Below are positions 51,727-63,650 of a stretch of 64,000 bases of DNA, piece after piece. How positions within the stretch are numbered: position 1 is the stretch's first letter; each line of letters begins with the position of its first letter. The DNA lies in NCBI GenBank assembly GCA_031841125.1, contig CM063112.1, forward strand, positions 18,440,603-18,504,602, in the 5' to 3' direction. A program made the translations under genes and the position numbers. The notes under the pieces are model-generated. The model worked only from the letters and a program-made list of their open reading frames with translations, had not been told where the DNA came from and searched no databases. This stretch comes from Acanthococcus lagerstroemiae. Lineage: Eukaryota > Arthropoda > Insecta > Hemiptera > Eriococcidae.

Positions 51727-52734
51727 CAAAAATTCGAAGATACGAGGGGCATCCAGAAAGTAATGTTGCAACAGCTGTGAAAAATCGAATATGCATTATC
51801 TCTTAATACTATTTACAAAATGTATGTAAAAACATACCTCTATTTCTTCACATAATCGCCTTCAAGGTTAACACGCTTTTGAAATCTTGACAAAAGCTTT
51901 TTAATGCCCTCGTCGAAGACGTTCCGCTCCAGCTCACAAAGCCACGTTTCCACTGCCTCTTTCACCTCCTCCGTCACTTGAAAATCACTGTCCACTCAAA
52001 AACTCCTTATATTTCGTAAAAAGGTGGTAATCTGAGGGCGCTAGGTCCAGGGAGTAAGGGGGAGGGAGTGACCATATTCCATGCAAATAACGCGAATAGA
52101 TTCTGAGTGACTGCTGCAGTATGGGGTCTGGCGTTATCATGAAGGAAGGACACCACGAGTCAGCATCCCCTTCCTTTCGTCCTTAATTTTTTTTCTCAAC
52201 TTCAAGGTGTCGCAGTATGCATTCGCATTGATGGTGGTCCTTTTGGGCATAAAGTTGACCAGCAAGACCCCTCTGAGATCCCAGAAAACGGACGCTATGA
52301 TTTTTCCGTCGGAAAACTGAACCTTGAACTTTTTGACAGAAGGTGAATGGGTATGGCGCCACTGAAGAGACTGCCTTTTGACCCGAGGGTGTAGTGACAC
52401 ACTCATGAAATTTGCGTGCAGCCAAGGTGGAGCTAACTGCTGATGCACTTGACGGTTCTGGTTCTTGCGCTGACATGTCTCAAAGTACTGAAGAGCAATG
52501 CTGCCAACCAACCCTATTGAAAAATCCCAAGATTCTTCGTAAAAAATCTTCAGATTTCCCAACCAACCGGGAGACAAAAATTTTCGCCTTTTCTACGTTC
52601 CTCAACAATAAAATGTTAACTGACTCATCATATTTGTTGTTTTACCCCACCCTCAGTTCTGTCAACAATAGTAAAGATTTTCTTTTTTCCCTACATTTGT
52701 TCTTGAATACTGTAAATTTAGTGACATCGAATTG

Positions 52735-52807
52735 TTCTAAGAGAAGGGCCGTTTGTGGCATCAAGAATTTGATGAGTTTGATGCCACTAAGGGCCCTTCT
52801 CTTAGAA
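52735..52807. repeat. 30-base inverted repeat inside the mariner
   Basis: Arms 52735-52764 and 52778-52807 match at 27 of 30 positions (TTCTAAGAGAAGGGCC and TGGCATCAA are exact), with a 13-base loop. It sits between the transposase fragment and the nested foldback mariner and is not explained by either. Confidence 0.65.
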
Positions 52808-52963
52808 TATTTCGAAGCCCCTAAAGGCCCTTGTCTTGTAACAGGTCACAGATGTATTTTAAATTTCCATTGCTGTGTGAAGTCTGAGTGCTTATTACTC
52901 CCATAAGGCGATAAATTTTCCATTTCCAAATTTTGGAAGTGAAAAATTTGAAGAAGCAATGTA

Positions 52964-53848
52964 CATAGGCGGTCGCTAAGTAACTAAGACTAAAATTTGT
53001 ACGGCCTGCCAACGCTACCTATTGGCGTTTCAAAGCAGTAGGGGAATAATTTGGTTTGTTAGCTATCGATTGAAATCACGCCGAGCTCATTTGATTGGAA
53101 ACTCTTGGTTCCAGACCAGTTTGAAAGGAATCATATGCGTTGACCCCTCCAGGTTTTTTAAAGATTTTTTTTAAGAAGGAAAAAAACATATCTACGATTA
53201 CAAAATTTTTATTAATCATCTTCATTAAGTACACAAATATCTTTTTCAAAATAAACGCCATTCATGGCTATACGGGCGTCCATTCGTTCTTGCCATTTAT
53301 CAAACGTTTTCGCGTATTCCACCGCTGGTAATGAGGAGAAAAACATTTGCGCCGCAGTGATGACTTCTTGGTTTGTGTTGAATTGATGACTGCGTAAGGC
53401 TGCCTTCAGTAAAGGAAATAACCAAAAGTTGCAGGGGGCGAGGTCAGGACTATATGAGGGGTGGGAGTGAATTGTGATTTTTTAGAAGTCAGCTCCGCGG
53501 CGCAGATGTTTTTCCCCTCGTTACCGGCGGCGGAATACACGAAAACAATCGGTAAATGGCAAGAACAAATGGACGCCTGTATAGCCATGAATGGTGCTTA
53601 TAAAACATTTTGTAATCGTATGCTTGTTTCCTTCTTAAAAAAATAAAAAAATAAAAAACCCGGAGAGGTCAACGCATATAGTTTCTTTCAAATTGGTCTG
53701 GAACAGCAAGTTTTCAATCAAACGAGCTCGGCGTGGTCTCAATCAATAGCTAATGAACCAAATTATTCCCCTACTGCGTTGAAACGCCGATAGGTAGCGT
53801 TGGTGGGCCGTACGAATTTTAGTCTCAGTTACTTAGCAACAGCCTATG
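52964..53848. mobile_element. Foldback (inverted-dimer) mariner-family element
   Basis: TA flanks it on both sides (52962-52963, 53849-53850). Both outer ends read inward CATAGGC(G/T)GT(C/T)GCTAAGTAACT with AGACTAAAATT. Each arm (about 385 bases) encodes, inward to outward, the same transposase C-terminus: YSPDLAPCNFWLFPLLKAAL, SSLPAVEYAKTFDKWQERMD, ARIAMNGVYFEKD. The complete copy of this text is on the minus strand (53470-53190); the right arm carries it on the plus strand from about 53500. Two transposon 3' halves are thus joined head to head with no 5' end. Confidence 0.8.
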
Positions 53849-54402
53849 TATACACTCAGTTTTATGTAAATGTTTGAAAACTCTTGAGATTTTCTAGAAA
53901 ATCTTGAGGAAAGCCTTAGAATCCTGAGATCTCAAGATTTATCTTGAAGTTGGCAGCAGGTCTGAGGAGCCAGACCGCCTGTTGTGTTCTTTAAGAACAG
54001 CTCTACACGTCAGGTGTGCCACATTTGTAAAACAAATTCCCTACGTCCTACAGAGCCCTTGTAACCTTATTTTCTGGACGCCCTCGTAAAAAAGTACTGT
54101 GGGAAAACGCTCAAACCAACGCAAGCATGACAACCAAGACTTGACTATCAAATACAAAATACTGATAACAGAAAGTAACACAAGAAAAATAAAACTACAA
54201 GTGGAATAATAAAATTAGAAATGGAACTGAATAACAACTTGATAAACACAGCCCAACTCAACAGTGAATCTCGCTTTTCACTAATTATCACTCAGAAATT
54301 ATTAGACAACACAAATGAAAGTCAGCAGCCACTAGTGACATTACAGCAAACAGACCACTAAAACAAGGCATTGGAGAAGCACTAGAGACCTAACAGCTAA
54401 CA

Positions 54403-55964
54403 GTAGTATGCTTAAGTATGTTCTAGCGCAGTCGTAAATTTCTCAATTTTTCATGTACTTTTTATCACTTTTAAAAATTCCAAAAATCCTCAAGTTTCCA
54501 TAATATTAAAATTCATCTGTTTTCAAGGTAAAATAGGCCATTATCTCTCGAATTCTCATTAAGACAAGTTTGAAAAATGTCCAACTTTTATATGTCATTT
54601 TCAAAATAATTACACTTGGTTAGTCTCAACTCCTACATAAGAAACACAGAGAGAAAAGTAAAAGCGCTTCAGCTCTAACGTTTATGCGATATTCTAAAGG
54701 TATCATGTATTATGAAAAGGTACCGTCTACCGGGGTAACATTGGACAGTGGTAATATTACAGTATTAGCCACTCATGACGTGTTGACTGATAACGATACT
54801 AGCGCTCCTACAAGTCATGAGTAGCCAATATTAATTTTACTGATAACGATATTAGCGCTTCTATAACAAGTTATTAGTGTCCGACATATCTGATATCTCT
54901 AATGTCCAATATTACCTCAGTTGATGGTATTAAGTGTACTGTAATGAAGTATACCTATCCCAGTGGGATGTGGAACAGAATGTAGGAGCGCTAATGTGCA
55001 CTTCCTAATGATTTGGTTGAGTGATCGTAAATGGAAATAACATTGCCGTAAATGGGAAACACGGATTTTCAGAAAATCATTATGAAATTAAGAAATGAAG
55101 GGCATGCTTCAAATTTGAACTGCAAGGAGCTACATATTCGAACTTGTGATTGAAAATTCAATGTGTCAGATAGCAAGATTAATAGAAGTGCGGTGAAGTA
55201 AGAAATGAGAGGTACGTTATCAGTTGCCGGCCTGACCCGCGCGATCTATTTACTATTTATTTTTTCTCCATTGATCACTCAGGGAGGGTTAACAAAACAT
55301 ACGCTAGATGTCAGTCACTTTGATTCCGAGTCCCAACACAAAAATGCTAGAGTTGGAGCACTTATATATTTTAAATTATAGGCCTAAATCTTGAGAAATT
55401 ATTTCTATATATATATATATTTTTTTTTTTTGTATTGATATTCTAAATTTTGATTTTTTTTAAAACGTGTACCAGGAGTAGATAGTACAGGTACCTAATT
55501 ATCCTGTGAGAAAACGCTCTAGTTGGAGTGCTAATATTGTGATAGAGATACCATCCCTATTTGTATGGTTAGTCTCAAGTTAATTCAAATACATCAAGTT
55601 GTAGTAATTATTGATGAAAAAGTTATAAAACTAGGTTAAAAGAGGTTGATTTTGCGTGTTTTAGACCTTTAGAATTATGGTTACCGTTCCAGAATAAATC
55701 TAAAATATTCTCATTTTTTCTTCACAAATTATGTCTTGGTAATAGATTTTCTTTTTTATCCATGTAAAAAAGTTGGAAAACTCGAAAAAATATAGAAAAT
55801 TTAAGAAAATTGGATAGGTACAAAAGCTTCAGAATTTTCATAACTTAACAAAAATTGTGAGAAAATATGGAAACTTGAGAAAATTTTGGTTTTCTCAAAA
55901 GAGAAAGTACATAAAAAACTGAGAAATCTATGACTGCGCTAGAACATGTACATAAGCATACTAC
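54403..55964. mobile_element. 1,562-base non-coding element with long terminal inverted repeats
   Basis: The ends, read inward, are GTAGTATGCTTAAGTATG and GTAGTATGCTTATGTACATG, then share TTCTAGCGCAGTC, ATTTCTCA, ATGTACTTT and CTCAAGTTTCCAT, so the repeats span at least ~110 bases. A 5-base direct repeat, TAACA, flanks it (54398-54402, 55965-55969). The interior has several smaller palindromic segments around TAGCGCTCCTA and AATATTAC (54725-55010) and no coding capacity. The superfamily is uncertain. Confidence 0.7.
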
Positions 55965-56109
55965 TAACAACCAATAGGAACGCAAACCATCACAGCTTAC
56001 CATATTGTATTTCTTGAATTTATATTATAAGCCACACTGATAACCTCAGTTGTAAGACAACTGATGATGGCATAACTGCCAAAAACGTCAACATAGAACT
56101 TTAATCGTG

Positions 56110-56771
56110 AAGAAGTGGTAGGTACTTGATCAACTAATTTACTAAAACTTCACTGACACCTCACAGTAAACTGAATCCAGATATATGAGGTTAAACGCTG
56201 TTCAAAATTCATATAACCCTTCTAAATGCGGACAATAAGCGTTTTTCCAACCAGTTTTAATACTGTAGGGTGTTGCAAAGTTTAGACGTGCATCCAGTGT
56301 CATACTTATGCAACACCCTGCAGACCAAATTACCCCACATCCTGATATACGATTTACAATACCACATATAAATGCATTTTATTACAAAGAATACATCAAG
56401 GAACAACGCACAACGTTACTATGTATCGCTGCACAAACAACAATAAAAATATTGCGATTTCTTAAAATAATGATTCTTCTCGAAATGTGGGTTGCAATTG
56501 AAAATAACGTTAAATTGGAATTAGAGACTAGCATACAGAAATGAGAACACAAAGTTGCCCGACATTTCGATTCCTATAATTGTTAACTGGAACATGAGCA
56601 ATTAATGGACGAGTTGAAGTTGCATAAAACGGACGCGCCCTATAATTGTCTTAATGTAGGAATCGGTACTTGGAATTCGATCTGTAATGATTATCTTGCG
56701 GCCTACGAGCAAAGCAATACCTACATTAATACAGAATTAAGTTTTTGTATTGATGATTAGGACAGCTGAAC
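56110..56771. other. Region downstream of the KIAA2013-like gene
   Basis: It probably contains its 3' UTR (minus strand) and possibly a further small exon. A minus-strand AATAAA lies near 56383-56388. The 78-codon plus-strand frame at 56308-56544 has no recognised motif. Confidence 0.4.
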
Positions 56772-59700
56772 TCACCTTTGCTTGTACTTATCCTGGTTCC
56801 AGTACTCGTTATAAATTAGTTTCATTAAGAACAAATGAAAGATCACAATTAATGTAAAAATGGCCACCCAGAAAAAGGTTGGCAGGCCGCCGAGATGATG
56901 ACCATGTTTGTGCATTATAATCATTGTCCGTTCTTGGGCTGGAGCTGCAGAGTCAAACATCAAACAGAAAAACGTTTTAAAATTGATATAGAGACCAGTG
57001 GTGCGTACAGAAAGTCCTCGTGGGAAAAATCATCCGGAATTGATCAGAACTTGATGATGTTTACACCCCTCCCCTTCCCCGTGTATTTGAATAATCTCTA
57101 CGCCTTGATGATGGTAATTGGGTAGATAAGACAGAAATACTGGGAGTCTTAAACGGACAGTGCAGTGAAATGGTAGAAATGAAAATACCGTTCAACATAA
57201 GAACTGTCAACATTTTTAAATTCGCTGGCATTTTTTATTGGACAATTTTTCCCCTCTAAAAGGGAGGCCCAGTCTGTAGAGCCAGCTAGAACTCTTCAAT
57301 GCTCGTTAACGAATCTGTAAACGCTTGCAAACTTGTTTACGACTCTTCAAGACTCTCCCGACCTTGTTCCAGACTTAGGACTGTTTAAAATTCATTTCAA
57401 CTTCTCACCACTCTGCCAAACTTGAGATTCTTTAGGACTTGATACAGACTTTTAATGATCCTTTTGAGATCAATTTCAGACCCTTTAAAGTTCTTCCAAA
57501 CTTGTTTTAGACTTCTCATGACTCTGTCAAACTTGAGATTCTTCAAAACTTGATCAAAAACGTCAACGATCTTTCCAGGTTCGTTCAAGACATTGAACCA
57601 ATTTCAGGTTTTTTGAAGCTCTTCCAAACTTGTTCGAGACTCTTGAAAAATTGCTCGGATGTTGTTTAAAACAGTTTCCAATTTTACAGCTTGCTCAAGG
57701 CTCTTAAAAACTTCCAGATTTGATTAGACTCTTCAAGACTTGATAAAGCTTTATAGGACTCTTCAAAATTTGATCAAGATTTTAAGATTTTTTGAAGACA
57801 GTTTAGGATTTTTCAGGGCTCAGTTAAGACTCCGAAAACATATAAGGGTCAGATCTTCCCACACGTTCCCACAATACATTCACGATTTAGAAGACTGTTC
57901 CATACTTGTTTACGATTTCTTGCGACTTTCTGAAAACCCTTGCAGGCTTATTCGAGAATAGGACTTTCTCACTAGTCAACCATTTTGGAAGTGTTTTCAA
58001 TAGGCGTTTCCTACACCGTTAGCCTGTTCAAAGGAAATTACATTAAGCGCTCAATTTACCTTCAGCCACCTCTTTCAAATGCAATGTGTGTCTCAGCTCC
58101 TCCATGTGCTGCTTATCCGACGTTATGTACAAAATGGCCGTAAATGGCTTCGTCAACTTTACCGGAAACTGCACCATCTCTTGCCTACGGGCAAATATAC
58201 GGCGTTAACAGCTCACATACATCACAAATGTATCTTTCTTCTGATACGTTTAACAAAAATCCTCACCCTAATTTAACAGGTTTGTCGAGGCAACCTCCGT
58301 CGCACGCGAAGTACGTTTTGTCACTTCGGTCCAATGCCACGTACAACACAGCCTTGTCATTTTCATCCACCTCTACGGTTACATTCACATGGGTTTGATT
58401 ACCGTAATTAATTCTCCTGCAACATATCAAAAATTATGTCTCGGTTTCATTCAGCTGTACCAGAGAACTCGATCCGCCAGCTGTGTTACCTGAAATGGTA
58501 AGTACGATGAAGAAAACTGGGATGCATGTTGAATTCGAGATGCTGTTTGTTGAACCGGAAACTACCGAAGCTCAGCACCATGGCTTGGATCACGCCGTCA
58601 GCTCCTGCTTTCACGAGGTTGTAACAACCCTGCACAGTTGAAGTCATGTGAGTATCAAGACATACAACCAAACCATTCGAAAACGGTAAATATGTAGACT
58701 TCACTAACTTGCTTTTCCAGAGTAAGCAACCAAAGTGAAACGATGGCGTTTATATCCTCGATTGTTTCCAAACTACCCCATAAGTTATCTGCTTCCCTGT
58801 TGAGAAAGTAAAATTAAAACATTTTCCATGAAAGAAGCTATAGAAATCAACGGGAGAGCAAACATATCTTCCTAAATCATCCACCTTTGTTTTCGTCAAG
58901 ATATACATAATCAGGAAGAGCAAACAACTCACAGCGTATGATGATTACTTCCATAACAGCCCTCCACATATGACAAACTATTGGTGACAAATGACCGCAT
59001 CTCGGCTGAGGTTGTTTCTTCGTGATACAAAGCCGGCACAGAAGACAGCACATAATATATCGTAGCGTTGACCACGTCCCCGTTTAAAGCACCTGCTGCT
59101 TTGGAATTGCTAACCGAGAAGCCGGTGTTCCATAAGCGGTTCCACACGGTGACGTGGTCACGCTTAAGATCTGCGTACGGCTTGTTCAGAGCTAGTTTCA
59201 TATTCGCCAGTGCTTTGTTTTCGTTCTCCGTTTTAGCTTGATTGAACTGATCCCGCCTTATGCGCGAATAAATAACGCTGGTAAAAACTTTATATTGATG
59301 GGTTTCACGTGCCTGTACCTGCGACAAAAATGCAATCGGTTGAGCATGAGACTTAGACACCGAAGAACGAACGGCTATATTTAAAATCTATAAACTGACT
59401 ACACCCGCTGTAGTAGTTCAATATTAGCTTCAGTGTAAGTTTGTGATCGAACACTGTAACATTCCTGATTGAAGGAACGATGCTCGTCCCAGTACACAGG
59501 TAGATTCAGAATGAAAATAATGCGCATGCGGGCACTTGCAGTCTGCATACCCGATTCAACGAAATACTACTTGTAACATGAACTGTACTCTTACTTGAAC
59601 ATGTGTAGGAATACTGTTGGTTACAATCGATACAATAAAAATGCCATCATCGGTCGGGTCCAACACTTTGCCTGTTATCACAATATAATCTTCTTTTTCA

Positions 59701-60527
59701 TTTTTCTCCGAATTGAACAACCTGAAATCAGTCAGATCAGCGGTCATGTTGCATTCCAAGTAGCCCGACATTGACCGTCGTAACTAGTTTCTCATTCTCT
59801 TACTTGACAGATCTTTTTGAGGTCGAATCCCACAGCACGTGACCTTTCTGCTCCAGATCGAAGATGAAAGGCTCGTTGAATGCGTTCGTAAAGTAGATCT
59901 CTTGCACGAATATGGACGGAATTGTGCGATGGGTGAAGTACGTGTAAGAAACGCGAATCTTATTATAGTAACATTTATCAACGATGGCGATGCCGTTGGT
60001 GTAATGCAGCGCCGTCTGTTCGGTGTACTTCATCGGAATCTGCATCTTGATTCTCACTGCAGGGTAGTAGGGAATGTGTAACGAAAGTGTCCGCCCGGAT
60101 CGAATGTACAGCGAGAAGTCGCCATTTACTGGCAGTCCAATGTAACCGTTGCCAACAAACAAAGCGTTTTTCTTCGGGTTCGGAGAATCGGGATAACCGT
60201 CTACACGGGCATTCGCCACGTCCACTTCTTTGTAAAGGTTTAAAATGAGAGGACTGACGTCGCATGGTTTTTCTAAAAAAAAAAAGAGGAAAAAAACAAC
60301 AGTTTATTGCTAAAATAAAGGTTATAAATTGAGACAAACCTAATTTAAGTGCTGTTTGTAGTGTAGTGAACATCGGTGCTACCTTCAACTTCGACTTCGT
60401 GCCAAAATAGGTACCGAATGTACGAAGGCCCGAAGATCAAGAGAAACAAAACAAACAAAACCAACAACAGGATGCATCGTTTCGACCATCTAGGAACGGT
60501 TACATAATATGGAATCCATCGATCCAT
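56772..60527 (-). CDS. KIAA2013/DUF2152-family two-pass membrane protein
   Basis: Exons: 60527-60383, 60272-59804, 59721-59595, 59318-58933, 58796-58709, 58629-58490, 58416-58267, 58184-58060 and 56944-56772, all phase-consistent; 600 residues if the final TGA is used. N-terminal TM (about residues 18-33 or longer, [16 protein letters not shown]); a long non-cytosolic-type domain with [45 protein letters not shown] and [15 protein letters not shown], and paired cysteines in [10 protein letters not shown]-terminal TM (about 565-587) ending [12 protein letters not shown]. These blocks align from memory with human KIAA2013 (GILQGMVLSFGGLQF, YACKAGCLDEPV, LFLFKLIYNEYC; 634 residues). The function is unknown in any species I can recall. 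The last codons overlap a perfect donor (AAAG|GTGAGT at 56775), so another 3' exon may exist. It is convergent with Nrk. Confidence 0.88.
57280..57960 (-). repeat. Degenerate GTCTTGAA-type tract in the last known KIAA2013-like intron
   Basis: On the minus strand the words GAGTCTTGAAGA, AAGTCTTGAA, AACAAGTTTGGAAGAG, GATCAAG and AGTCTAAAAC recur at ~15-30-base spacing, matching the tracts at 16440-17320 and 37600-40970 in the opposite orientation. It occupies most of the 58059-56945 intron. Confidence 0.65.
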
Positions 60528-63139
60528 CTAATCGTCACCATGAATACTTTCATAAGGCGAAAACACGTTCATAACATACACGCACATCTGAAAAAATGAT
60601 ATTTCAAAAAACATCTGATCATTATTGCAATGCAGAGTAATTAAGTAACACAAATAGGTTCGTAAACAAAGCGGAACCCATATGCAAGCAATAATGATAA
60701 AACAAGAGACTGGTAAGCTGTACCTGCTCAACCCCATGCGAACTTATTCACATTCTAGATCAACGATAGCTCGATTTCGTGATAAATGTAACCTGGTAGA
60801 TGTGAACTAGTAGAATCAATTTCTGAAACTAGAGAAGCACGAATAGGTAAGAAATCGACGAGTTCAGCTACATCAAAGATGAAGAAGAGATTCGGAGCGA
60901 GTAGTTCTTGCATTCAAAATTTATTACAATTCTGCCTAGCCGGTGGCTTTTACATTATTTGCACCTGTGAATTATCTACTACTATAGCAAATTAGCGTTT
61001 AAAAATTCAGTACGAACCTGCACAGAGAGTACACCTCACAGTAAAGTAAAGATCCAATAACCATTATCCAAGTACATCAGAGGCCGACCAAACTGATTCA
61101 TTATCATAATGTTTATCGGGCTTATCATTTTATTTTTTGTCCGGCGTCATCTGTCACCAGTGTTTTCTTTTCATCCAATTCAATGGTAGATTTAGATTTG
61201 AAAATTGATATTGAAATTGAGAAAGGGAAACAATAATTATCCGTCGAACTGATGAAAATTAATGTTTTGAATAATTCAAAGACCTTTCTGTAATCTAATA
61301 TCATATTATAGTTGTTTTACCCAAAGTCAAAAGTTATTTTCCAAAACTTCTATGAATTTTTTTGACTGTCCTGTACAATGTTCGCCTGTGAAAAAAGACT
61401 TCATTCATGATTGCTTTAGAACCTTTTTCTTTTGTATATTGACCGACTTTGAAAAGGAATATTTTGGCTATTTTTTAATTTTTGTAAATCTTATCATAAT
61501 ATTATTATCACGTGGTCAAACATTAATTTGGATTTTGGACATTAATTTGGAGGGAAAAATTCACGTTTCAAAACTTTGAAACCTGTTTCATCTTTAAATT
61601 TCTGCTCGTAACGCGTTACCTTTTCAGTATTTCCTAGTTTCAATTATTATATCGTACAGTTCAGCTAATCGCCGTTCAATATCAGATATCGTTGATTCGT
61701 TGATGCAGAAAACTATTCTAGAAAATATGGAATGCTAAAAATTCAAAGCTGATTTATCCGACAAGGATCTGACCAGGTAAATTGCAGTTCTGCCGATCAT
61801 TTAAGCGTTTCATTCATAGGTTGATGTGTTTGAGATCGGCGGTACAGAAGATCCTGATGGACGAATCCAAACTGACCGCAAGATGAACGGTGCTTGTGGG
61901 TATGGCAAGCTGGGAAGAAATCTATCGTCGACATCAAGTTTTTTAAACAACAGCTTTAAGTTCACTGCCCAGTTCAACTAACGAAAAGAACACTACTCAT
62001 CCAGCAAAAGGTATGTAACTACCGCTTGTATAACGGCCGAATTTCTTGGTTCGATGACGGTGTGCTTGAATTCAAGTCGGGCTGTAACTGGGAGAGGATT
62101 TATGGGTTTAAACCCATCGTTTAGGTGGCAAAATTGCACCTTATCGTAAAAATTTATTGAAAATTCGAAAAAATTTCGCTTGTGAACAACGTTTTAGAAA
62201 CCTTTCCTGTTTAAAACCCTATCCTTTCTGGCAATCTCCTTGCAGCCCGGGATTCAAGAGTATGAATGCAGTTTCTATGCGGTGGTGAGTTGAATAATGC
62301 GACTATCATAGAAGTACTGTTTATTTTAAATCATACAGCGGTTTAAATGAACGTGCGTACCAAAGCTGAATCCACGAACATGACTTTTATTGCATTTTAC
62401 AATTCCTCTCGCTATTATAACAGTTAACGTGAATGTGAAAAGTCGACTTTGGTTCCACATTGATAATTTGCTACAAAAAATAATGTTCAATCACATATTC
62501 ATGGGTTCAATATTCAGTGACGATATGCAGAAGCCCATATTATAGTGCTGAATTTTGAATTAAGTCAGCAGTAGTGTGCGTATATAATACAATGAATGTA
62601 TATTTTGTAAAATTGCTACACCTGCTGCAATTTCTTCGTTACGATGTAGTGATACGTGTTTTGAAATTGCGAAGACCGTATAAAATAATGAATTGAGAAA
62701 ACCAAAAACGGTAACAATAGTTGACAGTTATTTATCCTTTTACTCTACGTTAAATGTAGATTGCAGAATCGTTTGCTCATTTGGTTCTCCATGTCTTAAA
62801 TCTTTGGACTATAGAAACGGAAATTAACGATAGCTAGGGTCCCGAATGGAATGATGTTAATTTTGGGGAATAAATAAGACTACGCTAGAAAGCCTGAAAG
62901 GTTACTGCAGTTGGGAAAAGCGGGTTCAAAATTCACGCGCAGAGAAAGAACCATATGCATGTCAACTAATTGTTTTTCATTTTTCTCACTCCGCTACAAA
63001 AGTGAATTACCTGCTTCTTTCCCTGCACCCTTTACTGTCCCATAATCTTCACACGTTTCTAATAGAATATTTGTTGGGTATCACGGCAGTACTGCCCCAT
63101 TTCTTGTTAAGTTTTGGATGGTAGCTACCTCGGATTTAC
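60528..63139. other. Upstream flank of the KIAA2013-like gene; no gene recognised
   Basis: The first few hundred bases should hold the gene's 5' UTR and promoter. An in-frame TAG directly precedes the chosen ATG, within a GATTAG that could also be a splice acceptor, so a non-coding upstream exon is possible. Beyond that I find no defensible exon, RNA gene or terminal-repeat element on either strand. Confidence 0.4.
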
Positions 63140-63249
63140 CTACAGACACAAGAAGTACGGGCTTGGAGAGGTCGATTTTGAGGCGAGGCCAAATTTTGAG
63201 CATTTTTGCCTTCGGCACGTTGGTATATGCCACCAGCCAGACACGACAC
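63140..63249 (-). other. Possible exon of an unidentified gene
   Basis: A good acceptor (TTTTCATTTACAG) precedes a reading CRVWLVAYTNVPKAKM, then KIWPRLKIDLSKPVLLVSV, ending at a GTAAAT donor-like site near 63145-63138. Codon use looks protein-like, but I do not recognise the family and no partner exon was found. Confidence 0.25.
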
Positions 63250-63479
63250 TGTAAATGAAAAGATACTCAACAGTTGCGAAAAAATTTTGCGCATGGGGGG
63301 CCAGAGTGCTTGTAAGCGACCTTAATTTTAATGCGGAACACGCATCATTACTTTTATTTTGAAACATTCTGTATTTTTTTCATACTAGATTCTAGGAACT
63401 CAGCTCTTATTCCTTACCACTGTTGTAGGTCTCACTCGGAATTTCTTTGAATTTGATAGTTTTGTAGAAAGCGAATGTA

Positions 63480-63650
63480 TATAATAGTCAAATATGAGCT
63501 GGAAATCATTAAACGCAGTTCTTATTGCTGACTTGCGCAAACGGAAGTAAGGTACATACCTTTATTAGTCGAGAAAAATTGTTGGGCGGTTCTGAAATTA
63601 TCAAGATATACACCTAGATATTTCAATGAATTCTGAGAAGTGAACGTCAA
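63480..63650 (-). mobile_element. Possible LINE reverse-transcriptase fragment
   Basis: The minus strand reads TSQNSLKYLGVYLDN and then a few more open codons. This resembles the KYLG(V/I)xLD motif of non-LTR reverse transcriptases, but only about 25 residues are visible, so the call is weak. Confidence 0.35.

Larger units (their letters stand above)
51743..54086 (-). mobile_element. Mariner transposon, decayed, carrying a nested insertion
   Basis: TA dinucleotides flank it (51741-51742, 54087-54088). Terminal repeats are CGAGGGGCATCCAGAAAGTA and, inverted, CGAGGGCGTCCAGAAAATAA. The minus strand encodes a broken mariner transposase at about 52425-51785: KRQSLQWRHTHSPSVKKFKV, ASVFWDLRGVLLVNFMP, TTINANAYCDTL, HDNARPHTA (second catalytic Asp), YSLDLAPSDYHLF (third Asp), then VTEEVKEAVETWL. 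That is a D,D34D-type layout. The first catalytic Asp region (normally TGDESW) is destroyed and several frameshifts are present. The N-terminal half is not recognisable. It includes the foldback at 52964-53848. Confidence 0.85.

Noticed and set aside
61800..61990. Possible short exon (VFEIGGTEDPDGRIQTDRKM)
   Set aside because: No splice pair, no family recognised, and a stop-rich neighbourhood.
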